Shown here one piece after another: positions 16,108-28,064 of a DNA stretch of 64,000 bases. The first letter of the stretch is position 1. Each line of letters opens with the position of its first letter. Made by a program: the position numbers and the translations under genes. The notes under the pieces are model-generated. The model saw only the letters and a program-made list of their open reading frames with translations, ran no database searches and was not told the origin of the DNA. Source of the DNA: Pseudomonas fluorescens (GTDB lineage: Bacteria > Pseudomonadota > Gammaproteobacteria > Pseudomonadales > Pseudomonadaceae); contig NZ_MOBX01000005.1 in assembly GCF_003732425.1 (NCBI RefSeq), positions 248,001 to 312,000 of the forward strand, written 5' to 3'.

Positions 16108-17702
16108 ATGGCCCGCCAATCCTTGCTCAGTCTCCCCCTACCCGCGCCGCCGCTGAAAAGCCGCCGCACCTGGCCAAGCCTGAACCAACGCCTGTTGCCG
16201 TGGCTGCTGCCGCTCAGTCTGTTCACGCTGTGGTGGCTGGCCGCACGCAATGAATGGATGAGCGAGCAGATCCTGCCCGCGCCGTCGCTGGTGTGGAACA
16301 GTGCTGTCGAGTTGTCTCAAGGCGAGTTGTGGAGCCATTTGTGGATCAGCCTGCAGCGTTTGTTCTGGGGCCTGCTTGCCGGGGTTTCGGCCGGTGCATT
16401 GCTCGGCGCAGCACTGGGCTTCAGTCGGCGTCTTGAACGTTTGATCTTCCCGACCTTCGCCGGCCTGTCGCAAATACCGACGCTGGCGTGGATTCCATTG
16501 TTCATGGTGTTTTTCGGCATCGGCGAAGTGCTGAAACTGGTGGTGCTGATCAAAGCCATCGTCGTGCCTGTGACCCTGCACACCTTGGTCGGCGTACGCG
16601 ACGCACAACCGAAACTGCGTGAAGCCGCCGCTGTTCTGCGTCTGCCACCGCGCCTGCTGATTCGTCGCCTGGTACTGCCCGCCGCCCTCCCCGCGTTCAT
16701 GGCGGGCGTGCGCCTGGCGCTGGCCGCCGGCTGGACGTCGTTGCTGGCCGTCGAACTGCTGGCCTCCAGTGAAGGCATCGGCTACCTGATGGTCTGGGCG
16801 CGACAACTGTTCATGCTCGACATCGTTTTCGTCTGCATTGTCGTCATCGGTTTGATCGGCGTGGCGATGGATCGCGGTATCGGCCTGCTGGACAAAAAAC
16901 TGGTGCACTGGCCGCACCCGGCCACTGCCGAAATCCGTCGCGGTCCTCGTTATGAAGGCTGGCAGCGTCTGCAACCGTGGCTGCTGCCACTGGGCTTGTT
17001 GGCGCTGTGGCAATTGGCGAGTGACCAGCAGTGGGTCGACGCCAATATTCTGGTCAGCCCGTTGGCCGTTTTGAGCACGGCATGGGCTGGCGTGCTCGAC
17101 GGCACGTTGATCAGCGGCATGGCCCTCAGTCTCGGCCGCACGCTGGGTGGCCTGTTGCTCGGCGGCGGCCTCGGATTTGCCTTGGGCCTGCTGCTGGGGC
17201 TATCGAACATCAGTGAACGCCTGCTCGGCCCAACTCTCGCGGCCATCCGCCAGATCGCCATTTTCGCCTGGGTGCCGCTGCTCACCGCGTGGTTCGGTCT
17301 CGGCGAATTGGCGAAGTGGGTGTTCGTCGCCCTCGCTGCGTTCTTCCCACTGTTTATCGCCACGCAACGCAGCGTCGCCAACCTCTCGCCACAGCTCAAC
17401 GAAGCCGCGCAAGTGCTGCGCCTGAGCCTCGGCCAGCGTCTGCGTCGATTAGTGCTGCCCGGCGCCGCGCCGGGGATTTTCGCCGGTCTGCGCCTGAGCC
17501 TGATCTACGCCTGGCTCGGCACCATCGGCGCTGAATACTTCATGCCGTCGAATGGCGGCATCGGCAGCCAGATGATCGGCGCACAACAACTGCTGCGCAT
17601 GGACCTGATCATGGCCGGCATGCTTTTCGTCGGTCTCACCGGCGCCCTGCTCAACCTCATTGGCCAACGCCTGGAAATTCGCGCGACCCGCTGGAGACAC
17701 GC

Positions 17703-17706
<4 letters not shown>
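16108..17706 (+). CDS. atsB: Fused double ABC permease AtsB
   Basis: A 532-residue inner-membrane protein made of two SsuC/TauC-like permease halves in one chain. Each half has its own coupling motif: EAAAVLRLPPRLLIRRLVLP near residue 172 and EAAQVLRLSLGQRLRRLVLP near residue 432. About twelve membrane helices are expected. The fusion replaces the usual homodimer with one chain. GGAGG lies seven bases before the ATG. It overlaps atsC by four bases (ATGA) and imports sulfate esters captured by AtsR. The double permease length matches what I recall of AtsB in other pseudomonads. Confidence 0.88.
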
Positions 17707-20143
<2,437 letters not shown>

Positions 20144-20167
20144 GACAGGATCAAGTGCCCCTCCAGC

Positions 20168-20298
20168 CCTCTCCCAGAGGGAGAGGGGGAAAGGGAGCAG
20201 ATCTTCATGTTCTTCAAACCTGAGTTCGACTCGCAGTTTCAGGTCGATGTATCAAGCGCAAACAACTCGGTCAGTCCCCTCTCCCTCTGGGAGAGGCC
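20168..20298. repeat. Two small CCCTCTCCC-GGGAGAGG palindromes
   Basis: The first hairpin, CCCTCTCCC-AGA-GGGAGAGGG, is near 20168-20188. The second, CCTCTCCCTCTGGGAGAGG, is near 20278-20297 and is followed by TAGGGTGAGGG. They frame the gap between the convergent atsA and desaturase genes and may also serve as terminators. Confidence 0.7.
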
Positions 20299-20316
20299 TA
20301 GGGTGAGGGCAGCTTG

Positions 20317-21387
20317 TCAGGCCTCCACCGCCTCACCAGACACCGCAACTTTATCCCGACGAACAAACCGGTTCGCCCGCCCAAACGTCCCGAAATCATT
20401 GAACCGCACGCCCATCTCACGCATCACCTTATGCGCCACCGGCACGGTCATCTGACGAATGTAAAACGGCTCCTTCACGACAAAATGATGGATCCCGTGA
20501 CTGCTGCCAAAGTTGAAGCAGAACGCCTGCAATGGCCACAGCCACCAAGGGTTCAGCACCTGGCACTGCTGCAGCACATTGCCCAACTCGACATCGCCGT
20601 AGTAATGCATGTTCGAACTGATGAAGTGCAGGCAAAAGGTGCGCAATACGTTCGGCCCGATAATCACCACAGCAGCGATATCGATCACCTGCATCACCGA
20701 CAAGGTGGTCGCTGACCATTCAATCGGCGAGCCCAGCAGATACGCAACGCCATTGGCCGCATGAAAACCGAGAAACACATACCACGCGCCCCAATGCACC
20801 AGCGCCAGCGGCGCATAGACCTTCAGCGTGCGCTTGATGATGCTGAACTTGTGCGTCCAGGTCTTGGCCCGCAGCATGCGGATGAACGCCGACATGACGT
20901 TGTCGCCAACCATCAGCAAGCGCGCAAAACCCCACGGCTCGCCGTTGGTGATCGCGCGCTCTTCCATATCAGTCTCGGTGCCGGACACCTTGTGGTGATT
21001 GAGGTGCAGATGCCGGCGAATCCACGGGTTGATGGTGCTCGGCCGCGCCAGCCAGACCAGGCCCATCATCAGGTTATGCGGCACACGCTGCTTGCGGAAA
21101 TACATGCTGTGGATCAGGTCATGTTCCAGCTCATGGGTCAGCGACGCAAAAAATGCGTTGAGCAGCAGGCACACCCACCACGCCATATGGCCGCTGATGT
21201 ACAACGCTGCCGAACCGATCATCCCCGCCAGCGCAAAGGCCAGAATCCCCGCGCCCAGCGCATCCTGATGCTGGAGAATCGGGTAGCGCTGACGCAGTTC
21301 GACGCCTTTGGCCAGCACCACTTCGCGAATATGCGCTGATCGCTGGGCAGCATTGTGTCGCTGGGGACTTGCAGAAGTACGGTCCAT
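20317..21387 (-). CDS. Membrane fatty acid desaturase family protein
   Basis: A 356-residue di-iron membrane enzyme with the three histidine boxes HELEHDLIH (about 105), HLHLNHH (about 146) and HGIHH near the C-terminus. Hydrophobic segments lie between them. The family introduces double bonds or hydroxyl groups into acyl chains or related lipids. It is divergent from an AraC regulator across 100 bases. It differs clearly from the DesA protein at 35332, so the window encodes two unrelated-branch desaturases. The substrate is not readable; an alkane-hydroxylase-like activity is a weaker alternative. Confidence 0.82.
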   Translation of the reverse strand: MDRTSASPQRHNAAQRSAHIREVVLAKGVELRQRYPILQHQDALGAGILAFALAGMIGSAALYISGHMAWWVCLLLNAFFASLTHELEHDLIHSMYFRKQRVPHNLMMGLVWLARPSTINPWIRRHLHLNHHKVSGTETDMEERAITNGEPWGFARLLMVGDNVMSAFIRMLRAKTWTHKFSIIKRTLKVYAPLALVHWGAWYVFLGFHAANGVAYLLGSPIEWSATTLSVMQVIDIAAVVIIGPNVLRTFCLHFISSNMHYYGDVELGNVLQQCQVLNPWWLWPLQAFCFNFGSSHGIHHFVVKEPFYIRQMTVPVAHKVMREMGVRFNDFGTFGRANRFVRRDKVAVSGEAVEA

Positions 21388-21487
21388 GCTTCCATCCTCT
21401 GTTTATGGATGTTCGCATCGTGCCTCGTCAGGCCTTGTATCGCGGTAGCCGAGAACGCCAACCTGTTGACCGGAAGCGCCAATCAGC

Positions 21488-22492
21488 ATGAAGGAACCGA
21501 CCTCTCTCGCCAGCTGGACCCGTGCCTTGCGCAAACAACTCGATGCGCTGGGGCTGGACAGCATTGCGCTGTGCCAACAGGCCGGGCTCGACCCGCAACT
21601 GATGGACGACCCCAACGCGCGCTATCCACTCTCCGGCACCACGCGCCTGTGGGAAATTGCCGTGCAGATCAGCGGCGACCCGGCGATTGGTCTGCGCGTG
21701 TCGCGCTTTGTCAGCCCAACCACGTTCCACGCGCTCGGTTATGCGCTGGTGGCCAGTGGCAGCCTGCGCGAAGTGTTCGAACGCATCGTGCGCTATCACC
21801 CGGTGGTCAGCGATGCGCTGGAACTGGAGCTGAGCCGCAGTGAAGACCGCTACCAATTCCGTCTGAAAATTCCGTCAGGCAATCCGGCGCCGGCCTTCGA
21901 AGCCATCGACGCGTTCACCGCGATCTACGTGCGCACCTGCCGCAATCGCCTCGGCCGCGATTACGCGCCATTGGCCGTATATCTGCGCCGCCCGGAACCG
22001 AGCGATGCGCACCAATGGCACAAAGTCTTTCGCGCTCCGGTGCATTTCGGCTGCGTCGAGGATCGCCTGGAGTTCGCCCTCGCCGACTTCGACAGCCACC
22101 TCGACGACGCCAACCCGGAACTCGCCGAACACAACGAAGCGGTGCTCAAACGCACGATGGCCCAGCTCAAACCACTGACCTGGGAGCGCAAGGTTCGCGA
22201 TGCCATTGAAGAACAACTGCCGGAAGGTGAGCCCAGTGCCGAACGGATTGCTCAGGCGTTGCACCTGAGTTTGCGCAGCCTGCAAAGGCATCTGGCGGAT
22301 GAAGGTTGTCGCTTCGATACTTTGCTCAACGAGAGCCGGGAGAATCTGGCGCTGCTGCACCTGCGCGATCCGCAGTGCTCTTTGAGTGAGGTGAGTTATT
22401 TGCTGGGTTTTGCCGACACCAGCAGCTTCAGCCGCGCGTTCAAGCGCTGGACGGGGATGACGCCGGGGCAGTTTCGTGATGGCTTGCGCTGA
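21488..22492 (+). CDS. AraC-family regulator (OruR/ArgR-like ligand domain)
   Basis: A 334-residue protein with an N-terminal Arabinose_bd-type domain and a C-terminal double helix-turn-helix (SAERIAQALHLSLRSLQRHL and VSYLLGFADTSSFSRAFKRW). Regulators of this layout often sit beside a lipid or catabolic gene that they activate. The divergent desaturase 100 bases away is the obvious target. The ribosome site (GGAAG, 12 bases ahead) is weak. A start downstream would cut the conserved N-terminal domain. Confidence 0.85.
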   Translation: MKEPTSLASWTRALRKQLDALGLDSIALCQQAGLDPQLMDDPNARYPLSGTTRLWEIAVQISGDPAIGLRVSRFVSPTTFHALGYALVASGSLREVFERIVRYHPVVSDALELELSRSEDRYQFRLKIPSGNPAPAFEAIDAFTAIYVRTCRNRLGRDYAPLAVYLRRPEPSDAHQWHKVFRAPVHFGCVEDRLEFALADFDSHLDDANPELAEHNEAVLKRTMAQLKPLTWERKVRDAIEEQLPEGEPSAERIAQALHLSLRSLQRHLADEGCRFDTLLNESRENLALLHLRDPQCSLSEVSYLLGFADTSSFSRAFKRWTGMTPGQFRDGLR

Positions 22493-22495
22493 TCG

Positions 22496-23719
22496 TCAGC
22501 TTTTAATCAGGCTGCGCGCCATACCGGCTAACCATTGTTCGATCATCGCAGCACCCAGCTCAGCGAACGCTGGATGACCTGCGCTGTACTCGGCCATTTC
22601 GCCCATCGTTACCTGCATGCCATTAGCGACTTGCTGCAGTAATTCATTGCAACGCGCTTCGGTCAGATTGCAGGCCGTTCGACCAAAGCGCACCAGCATT
22701 TTGTGCTTTGGCCAGGCCTTCGAACCACCCAACAGCAACGCCATACTGTCGTTCTTTATGTAGACCGAGGTGGTGATGATGTCATATGCGGGGGCGAGTC
22801 TGATTGCTGATTCTTCGCCGCAGTTTTCGTAAAGCACGCCGAAATTTTTTAGATGCGCGTCGCCGTTTTTCAGGCCTGCGGACAAAGCCACTATTTTGAA
22901 AAATGCTTCCAGCGCCAGATTGAGCAGCGCGGGTGACACAAATGCTTTGATCTGCCGGGCCGCACCTTCGTAAGAGCCGTCGTATTTGGCCTTCGATGAC
23001 CAACCATTGAGTACGCAGAAGTCCTCGAAACCGAGGTAGCCCGTAGGGCTCAAGTCAAAGCGCTCGATTACCAGAAATTTGCCATGCTCGCTGAGCTCGA
23101 ACTTTGGCACTTCAAGCCCGCAGTGCTGCGCGGCACGCATGCAGAAGTATTCGTTGGTTGCCAACTGCGGATATTCATCGGCACGAAACGCTTTGACCAG
23201 ATGGGTTGACCCTCGATGAGTCAGGCGATCAATCGCAGCAGTACTGTCACGTACCAGCACTTTGGGCTGCACACCTGAAACCCCGGAATACTGACCATAG
23301 GTTTGCAACAGATCCTCAAACAAGCCTTCCGCGCCATCGTGCACCAGCAGATCGGTCAATGACGTTTCGGGCGGGCGATCCGCCCGCGATGCGTTGGCAA
23401 TTGACAAACGACCGAGTTGAAAAGGACCGACGATCGCCAACAATGCAAAGTCATCGAAACCACGAACCGCTTTACTGAAGCGCCGGACCAGCTCATCACG
23501 CAGCGCACCCTCAGGCAAATTCATCTCGAAGACCGGATGGATACCATGCTCCCAACCATAAGTTTCCAGACGGGACGGCATTGTCAGTGACACGGCGTTT
23601 TTGTCACTGGCCTCTTCGCGGTAACTGAAGACGCTATCCGCGCGATCCTGCCCGCGCCCCAGTGTTCCCACTATTTGCCCACCGACACAGACGTTCAATC
23701 GATCCGTCGATTCAGTCAT
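22496..23719 (-). CDS. hipA: Type II toxin HipA, Ser/Thr kinase
   Basis: A 407-residue HipA-type kinase. The glycine-rich phosphate loop is SGVSGVQPK (residues 145-153), with Ser145 and Ser148 as candidates for the regulatory autophosphorylation site. The catalytic aspartate is Asp287 in LKNGDAHLKNFG and the metal-binding one Asp313 in APAYDI. E. coli HipA phosphorylates glutamyl-tRNA synthetase and causes persistence. The gene overlaps hipB by eight bases, so translation is coupled. All key motifs are intact and the toxin is probably active. The target may differ from E. coli. Confidence 0.9.
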   Translation of the reverse strand: MTESTDRLNVCVGGQIVGTLGRGQDRADSVFSYREEASDKNAVSLTMPSRLETYGWEHGIHPVFEMNLPEGALRDELVRRFSKAVRGFDDFALLAIVGPFQLGRLSIANASRADRPPETSLTDLLVHDGAEGLFEDLLQTYGQYSGVSGVQPKVLVRDSTAAIDRLTHRGSTHLVKAFRADEYPQLATNEYFCMRAAQHCGLEVPKFELSEHGKFLVIERFDLSPTGYLGFEDFCVLNGWSSKAKYDGSYEGAARQIKAFVSPALLNLALEAFFKIVALSAGLKNGDAHLKNFGVLYENCGEESAIRLAPAYDIITTSVYIKNDSMALLLGGSKAWPKHKMLVRFGRTACNLTEARCNELLQQVANGMQVTMGEMAEYSAGHPAFAELGAAMIEQWLAGMARSLIKS

Positions 23720-23960
23720 GGAAATTTACTTTTTGCAGCGCATCAAGCGTCGGGCGGCGAGACTGACGAGGAACCGCCATCAACTCATAGCCGAACCCGT
23801 TCAGGATCGCTTCCACCTTGCGCAAACCGATTTCCGAGACCGTGTTGTTTTCGATTCCCGAGATGGTTGCGCGACTCATGCCGTATTGCTGGGCCAGCGC
23901 CTGCTGCGACAACTTGCTTGCCTTGCGCAAAGCTCTAATCAACTCACCGAGCTGTTCCAT
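23712..23960 (-). CDS. hipB: HipB antitoxin, Xre-type DNA-binding protein
   Basis: About 82 residues from the ATG at 23960, which has AGGA eight to nine bases ahead. An ATG five codons upstream (23975) has no ribosome site and lies inside a likely operator, so it is rejected. The Xre helix-turn-helix is LSQQALAQQYGMSRATISGIEN. The C-terminal half (LRKVEAILNGFGYEL) is the usual HipB dimer region. It neutralises HipA and represses the operon by binding the TGCAT-N8-ATGCA sites just upstream. Confidence 0.88.
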   Translation of the reverse strand: MEQLGELIRALRKASKLSQQALAQQYGMSRATISGIENNTVSEIGLRKVEAILNGFGYELMAVPRQSRRPTLDALQKVNFHD

Positions 23961-23970
23961 GACGAAATCC

Positions 23971-23988
23971 TGCATTATTTACGATGCA
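23971..23988. promoter_or_regulatory. hipBA operator 1 (TGCAT-N8-ATGCA)
   Basis: TGCATTATTTACGATGCA is an 18-base site with inverted 5-base arms. Its centre is 40 bases from that of operator 2, about four helical turns. The 5-N8-5 layout equals that of E. coli HipB sites (TATCC-N8-GGATA), as I recall them. It overlaps the unused upstream ATG. Confidence 0.65.
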
Positions 23989-24010
23989 AACTTAGATTAT
24001 TTCTTAATTT

Positions 24011-24028
24011 TGCATCATATTTGATGCA
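24011..24028. promoter_or_regulatory. hipBA operator 2 (TGCAT-N8-ATGCA)
   Basis: TGCATCATATTTGATGCA has perfect 7-base arms, TGCATCA and TGATGCA. AT-rich DNA between the two sites (23989-24010) would hold the promoter, so binding at both should block RNA polymerase. Confidence 0.7.
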
Positions 24029-24072
24029 GTCATTGACCAAGCTTAGCCTAATTTAGAATGATCAAGAAGCTG

Positions 24073-25461
24073 TCACCGGATCACCGCAAAGCCCAGCTCA
24101 AAAATGGTGCCGCCAACATCACTGCTCACCCGCACCTGCCCACCATGCAACTGCATGATCGACTGCACAATCGCCAACCCCAACCCACCCGAATCCCCCG
24201 GCTCCGCGCGCGAAGGATCGACACGGTAGAAACGGTCGAACAGTTTGCCCAGATGCTCCGGCGCAATCACCGGACCGTAATTTTGCACCTGCAACCAGCA
24301 CCACCCCGACTCATCGCGGCGATGCAGGCTGATCACGGTTGCGGAGTCAGCGTGGCGCACGGCATTCGCCAGCAGATTGCCAAGCGCACGTTGCAGCAGT
24401 TGTTGATCGGCGAGCAGCTCACCGTGCAGTTGGTTGTCCAGGCGCAGATTGCGGTCATCGGCCAAGGCTTCAAAGTAATCACACAGTTCACCGCCAACGC
24501 TGTGCAAATCCAGCGCTTGCAGGTTCAGCGCGCGCTCGGCCTGCTCGGCGCGGGCAAGGAACATCAGGTTTTCCGCCATGCGCTTGAGACGTTCGAACTC
24601 TTCCATGTTCGAGGCGAGGACTTCCTGATACTCCTCGGTGCTGCGCGGATGATTCAAGGCCTGCCCGTTACTCGCCAACAAGGTGTGCAGCGGCGTACGA
24701 ATCTCGTGGGCGAGGTCGGCGGAGAACTGCGACAGACGCTGCACACTGTCGTCCAGCCGCGCCAGCATGCCGTTGAGCGCCTGCACCGGTTCAAGCAGTT
24801 CAGTCGGCGTACCGGCGGCGGGCAAGCGTTGATCGAGGCTGCGCAGATCAATGCCACGCACGGCTGCGCTCAACTGCCGTAACGGTCGCAAACCCCGGCG
24901 CAGCAACAGCAAGCCCAAGGCAAAGGCGAGCAACGCACCGAGGCCAACGGCCAGATACAAGCGCAAACGGTAACTGGCGAGCATCTGCTCGCGCTCGCTC
25001 AGCACCTTGCCGGCGATGACTGTCAGCGGCTCGCCGTTCGGCCCTTGCGCTGCACCTGATAACAGCGCCAGTGCAGCACCGTCCGGCGCTTGCCAGGTCA
25101 TCACGTCGCGGCGTTGCGGCGCTTGCTCGCGGGGGATTGCGTTGAGCGTCGGCAGCTCGCGTTGACGGGGATTGATGGCGATCACGCTGGAACCATCGGC
25201 GCGGCGCACCAGCAACAGGCTGTCGAGATTGCCGAGCATGTTTTGATACAGCCGTGGCCGCGCCTGCAGGGCATCGAGGCTGTCGCTGTCGGCGAGCAAG
25301 GCGCGCACTTGTTCCAGTCGACCGAGCAGCGCGAGGTCGTCGCGCCAGGCGATTTCCGACGCAAGCGAACGGTAGAGAAACACGCCAATCGCGCTCAACA
25401 CCGAAGCGCAGACCATCGCGAACGCCAGCGCCAGGCGCCAGGCGATCGACCTAGAGCGCAT
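24073..25461 (-). CDS. Heavy-metal/redox-type sensor histidine kinase
   Basis: About 462 residues from the ATG at 25461, which overlaps the end of the regulator gene; an ATG nine codons earlier lies deeper in that gene. Two membrane helices (about 9-30 and 165-187) flank a periplasmic loop. HAMP, HisKA ([13 protein letters not shown]) and HATPase domains follow, with [13 protein letters not shown] as the ATP lid. It resembles CusS/CopS/HprS sensors of copper or peroxide. The next divergent genes are periplasmic, one a hydroxyisourate hydrolase, as in E. coli hprSR-hiuH. Confidence 0.87.
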   Translation of the reverse strand: MRSRSIAWRLALAFAMVCASVLSAIGVFLYRSLASEIAWRDDLALLGRLEQVRALLADSDSLDALQARPRLYQNMLGNLDSLLLVRRADGSSVIAINPRQRELPTLNAIPREQAPQRRDVMTWQAPDGAALALLSGAAQGPNGEPLTVIAGKVLSEREQMLASYRLRLYLAVGLGALLAFALGLLLLRRGLRPLRQLSAAVRGIDLRSLDQRLPAAGTPTELLEPVQALNGMLARLDDSVQRLSQFSADLAHEIRTPLHTLLASNGQALNHPRSTEEYQEVLASNMEEFERLKRMAENLMFLARAEQAERALNLQALDLHSVGGELCDYFEALADDRNLRLDNQLHGELLADQQLLQRALGNLLANAVRHADSATVISLHRRDESGWCWLQVQNYGPVIAPEHLGKLFDRFYRVDPSRAEPGDSGGLGLAIVQSIMQLHGGQVRVSSDVGGTIFELGFAVIR

Positions 25462-26131
25462 CGTCGGGGGCTTCCAGTTGATAACCAACGCCGCGCACGG
25501 TGTGGATCAGTTTCGGCATGTACGGGTCATCAACCTTCGCGCGCAGACGCCGCACCGCGACTTCGACCATGTTGGTGTCGCTGTCGAAATTCAGGTTCCA
25601 CACCTGCGAGGCAATCAGCGTGCGCGACAACACTTCGCCCTGACGACTGGCGAGCAATTGCAGCAGGGCGAACTCCTTGTTGGTCAGGGCAATGCGCTGG
25701 CCACCACGGCTGACGCGGCGGCGCAGCACATCGATTTCCAGATCAGCGATGCTGTACGACTCAGCTTCGCGCATCGGCCCGCGCCGTAGCAACGTGCGCA
25801 CCCGCGCGAGCAGTTCGGCGAAGGCGAACGGTTTGAGCAAGTAATCGTCAGCGCCCAGCTCGAGGCCGCGCACGCGGTCTTCAATGGCGTCCTTGGCGGT
25901 GAGGAACAGCACTGGCGTGGCGCCGCGCTGGCGGATCAGTTGCAACAATTGCCAACCGTTAAGGCCGGGCAGCATCACGTCGAGGATGATCAGGTCATAT
26001 GCCTGTTGCTCGATAAAGTAGCGCCCATCGAGGCCATTGAGCGCCACGTCCACGGCAAAACCCGACTCGCCCAGGCCTTTGGCGAGGAAATTCGCGGTTT
26101 TGGCTTCATCTTCTACGACCAGCAAACGCAT
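25451..26131 (-). CDS. OmpR-type response regulator (CusR/HprR-like)
   Basis: A 226-residue regulator with a receiver domain (phosphoacceptor Asp51 in [11 protein letters not shown], Lys in LLKPFAF) and a winged-helix output domain ending in [12 protein letters not shown]. It overlaps the sensor gene and is transcribed first. The divergent gap contains an ATTACAA-AC-TTGTAAT palindrome like the CusR/HprR box. It probably controls itself and the two divergent periplasmic genes. Confidence 0.9.
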   Translation of the reverse strand: MRLLVVEDEAKTANFLAKGLGESGFAVDVALNGLDGRYFIEQQAYDLIILDVMLPGLNGWQLLQLIRQRGATPVLFLTAKDAIEDRVRGLELGADDYLLKPFAFAELLARVRTLLRRGPMREAESYSIADLEIDVLRRRVSRGGQRIALTNKEFALLQLLASRQGEVLSRTLIASQVWNLNFDSDTNMVEVAVRRLRAKVDDPYMPKLIHTVRGVGYQLEAPDDAL

Positions 26132-26184
26132 GGCACACCTCGATTGATCAGGCGTACAGGCTAGGCGCCTTCGGCGGCGTTGCC

Positions 26185-26202
26185 CATTACAAACTTGTAA
26201 TC
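26185..26202. promoter_or_regulatory. Likely CusR/HprR-type operator
   Basis: CATTACAAACTTGTAATC contains perfect 7-base inverted arms ATTACAA and TTGTAAT around AC. It differs at 2 of 18 positions from the E. coli HprR/CusR box as I remember it (CATTACAAAATTGTAATG). It lies 54 bases before the regulator start and 66 bases before the DUF336 gene. Confidence 0.7.
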
Positions 26203-26267
26203 AGACTGACGAGGTTCTGACGAAGAGCGGCGCTTAAGGTGACCACCTTCGCTTTTGGAGCCTGCCC

Positions 26268-26753
26268 ATGACCGTCAAATACCTCGTTGCAAGCCTGATG
26301 ATCGGCCTCAGTGGCGTCGCCGTTGCCAGCCCTGAACTACCACGCCACGCCGACCTCGACCTGAAAACCGCACGACTGCTCGCCGACAGCGCATTGGCCA
26401 ACTGCACCGGCACGGTGTCGGTGCTCGATCGGGGCGGCAACCTGCTGGTGACCCTGCGTGGCGATGGCGTCGGCCCGCACAACACTGCCGCCAGCCAACG
26501 CAAGGCGTACACCGCGCTGTCGACCAAAACCGCCACCCGGCTGTTCGCCGAACGTGCTCGCAGCAATCCGGAAACCGCCAACCTCAACACTCTCGACGAG
26601 TTGCTGCTGCTCGGCGGCGGCATCCCGCTGTTCCTCGGCTCCGAGCTGGTTGGCGCCATCGGCGTGGCCGGCTCTGGCGGCGGTGAGCAAGACGAAAACT
26701 GTGCAATCACGGCTGCCGAGAAAACCGGTCTGGCCACTACCCGTTCCCAATAA
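26268..26753 (+). CDS. Periplasmic DUF336 (GlcG/HbpS-like) protein
   Basis: A 161-residue protein with a signal peptide ending near AVA-SPE. The GlcG/HbpS core is visible: SVLDRGGNLLVTLRGDGVG, ASQRKAYTALS and GGGIPLF, then GAIGVAGSGGGEQDENCA. HbpS members bind haem or iron and sense redox stress; others have no known role. It is 12 bases upstream of a periplasmic hydroxyisourate hydrolase in the same operon and divergent from the two-component genes. A role in oxidative or metal stress is inferred from that setting. Confidence 0.8.
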   Translation: MTVKYLVASLMIGLSGVAVASPELPRHADLDLKTARLLADSALANCTGTVSVLDRGGNLLVTLRGDGVGPHNTAASQRKAYTALSTKTATRLFAERARSNPETANLNTLDELLLLGGGIPLFLGSELVGAIGVAGSGGGEQDENCAITAAEKTGLATTRSQ

Positions 26754-26765
26754 GGAGATGCATCC

Positions 26766-27176
26766 ATGAGCACTTTGCGCATGACCTTCGCCGCGCTCGG
26801 CCTGAGCGCTTTTTCCAGCCTGGCTCTGGCTGCCGGCAATCCCCTGAGCGTGCACGTCCTCAATCTGGAAAACGGCCTGCCGTCGCCGGGCATCAACGTG
26901 ACGCTGGAGAAACACGTTGGTGAGAACTGGCAGCCGTTGGCTCAGGGCACGACCAATGAACAAGGGCGGATTGCCGAACTGTTCCCGGCCAAACAGCCTT
27001 TTGAAGCAGGTGAATACCGGGTGGTGTTCAAGACCGGCGAGTACTTCAAGAAAACCAAGCACGACACGTTCTTCCCGGAGATTCCGGTGATCTTCGAAGT
27101 GAAGCAGACCGATCAGCATTACCACATCCCGCTGCTGCTCAGCCCGTACGGCTTCTCGACCTATCGCGGCTCCTGA
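26766..27176 (+). CDS. Periplasmic 5-hydroxyisourate hydrolase (transthyretin-like)
   Basis: A 136-residue protein with signal peptide (ending LALA-AGN) and a transthyretin-like fold that hydrolyses 5-hydroxyisourate from urate oxidation. Catalytic elements are His30 in SVHVLNLENG, the Arg in GRIAELF, the His in HYHIPLLLSPYGFSTY and the C-terminal signature YRGS. No urate or purine catabolic gene is nearby. Export plus linkage to a CusR/HprR-like system parallels E. coli hiuH, where peroxide and copper control it. Confidence 0.88.
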   Translation: MSTLRMTFAALGLSAFSSLALAAGNPLSVHVLNLENGLPSPGINVTLEKHVGENWQPLAQGTTNEQGRIAELFPAKQPFEAGEYRVVFKTGEYFKKTKHDTFFPEIPVIFEVKQTDQHYHIPLLLSPYGFSTYRGS

Positions 27177-27194
27177 ATCAACACAGATCAAAAA

Positions 27195-27284
27195 TGTGGG
27201 AGCGAGCCTGCTCGCGAAGGCGTCGGTTCAGTCGACATCACCGTTGAATGACCCACCGCTTTCGCGAGCAGGCTCGCTCCCACA
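27195..27284. repeat. REP pair (REPIN), family 1
   Basis: Two full inverted copies of the GTGGGAGCGAGCCTGCTCGCGAA type stand between convergent genes (hydroxyisourate hydrolase and the Crp-type regulator). Confidence 0.88.
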
Positions 27285-27302
27285 GGGGATCTCAGGTGCC
27301 CG

Positions 27303-27980
27303 TCAGATCGTGGCCAGGGCACGCAATCGCACGGCATCAAGGATTTCAATCTCGCCGTACCCAAGCCCGATAATCCCCTGCCCCTGCAGATCCTTGAGAA
27401 TCTGGTTGGTGGTCTGCCGCGACAGCGACAGCATCGACGCCAACTGCTCCTGTGGCAGTTGCAGAACGCGGCGTGGCGCGTCGAGTTCGCCATAGCCTTC
27501 GGCGATCATCAGCAGTCGATGGGCCAGACGTGCCGGGGCCGGCAGCAGGCTCAGTTGTTCGAGGTTGATGAAGGTCAGGCGCAGTTTGTGGCTCATCAGC
27601 AGTGCCAGATGCCGCCAGTACACCGGATGTTCATCGAGCAGTTTCAGCAGCGTCGCCTGCGGAATATTGAGCAAGGTGCACGGCCCGACGGCGTAGGCAT
27701 CATGTGTACGTGGCTGGCCGTCAAAAAGGCAGATTTCGCCGAACCAGTGCGGCGCTTCCACCAGACTCAACAACGCCTCCTTGCCCTGCTCGCTCACCGC
27801 ACCGATACGCACGGCGCCGTCGAGTACTGCGTACAAGCCGCACGGTGGATCGCCGCGCTGGAACAAGCGCTGCCCCGCCGTCAGCCGCCGCTCCCGCGCT
27901 GCCGTCAGCAGACTATCCTGAAAGGACACCGGCAGATGACTGAACCACTGGCCGCTCATCAGCCGTGAACGTATTTGCAT
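27303..27980 (-). CDS. Crp/Fnr-family transcriptional regulator
   Basis: About 225 residues from the ATG at 27980, preceded by CAGGAGTG; in-frame ATGs further upstream run back into the next gene and lack such a site. A cyclic-nucleotide-type beta roll spans about residues 15-125 (RGDPPCGLYAVLDGAVRI, HWFGEICLFDG) and a Crp helix-turn-helix follows (LPQEQLASMLSLSRQTTNQILKDL). It lacks the N-terminal cysteine cluster of Fnr. The effector and targets are not evident; the divergent Mpo1-like gene 84 bases away is a candidate. Confidence 0.85.
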   Translation of the reverse strand: MQIRSRLMSGQWFSHLPVSFQDSLLTAARERRLTAGQRLFQRGDPPCGLYAVLDGAVRIGAVSEQGKEALLSLVEAPHWFGEICLFDGQPRTHDAYAVGPCTLLNIPQATLLKLLDEHPVYWRHLALLMSHKLRLTFINLEQLSLLPAPARLAHRLLMIAEGYGELDAPRRVLQLPQEQLASMLSLSRQTTNQILKDLQGQGIIGLGYGEIEILDAVRLRALATI

Positions 27981-28064
27981 AAACACTCCTGGATTGTCGC
28001 CTGCCTGACAGAGCGAACCCTTATCCCGAGGGATGATGCGATCAACCCTACCGGAGGAACAACA

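Noticed and set aside
20168..20298. CRISPR-like direct repeats
   Set aside because: The two units are palindromes in opposite order with only one spacer-sized gap, typical of the CCCTCTCCC repeat, and no cas genes are present.
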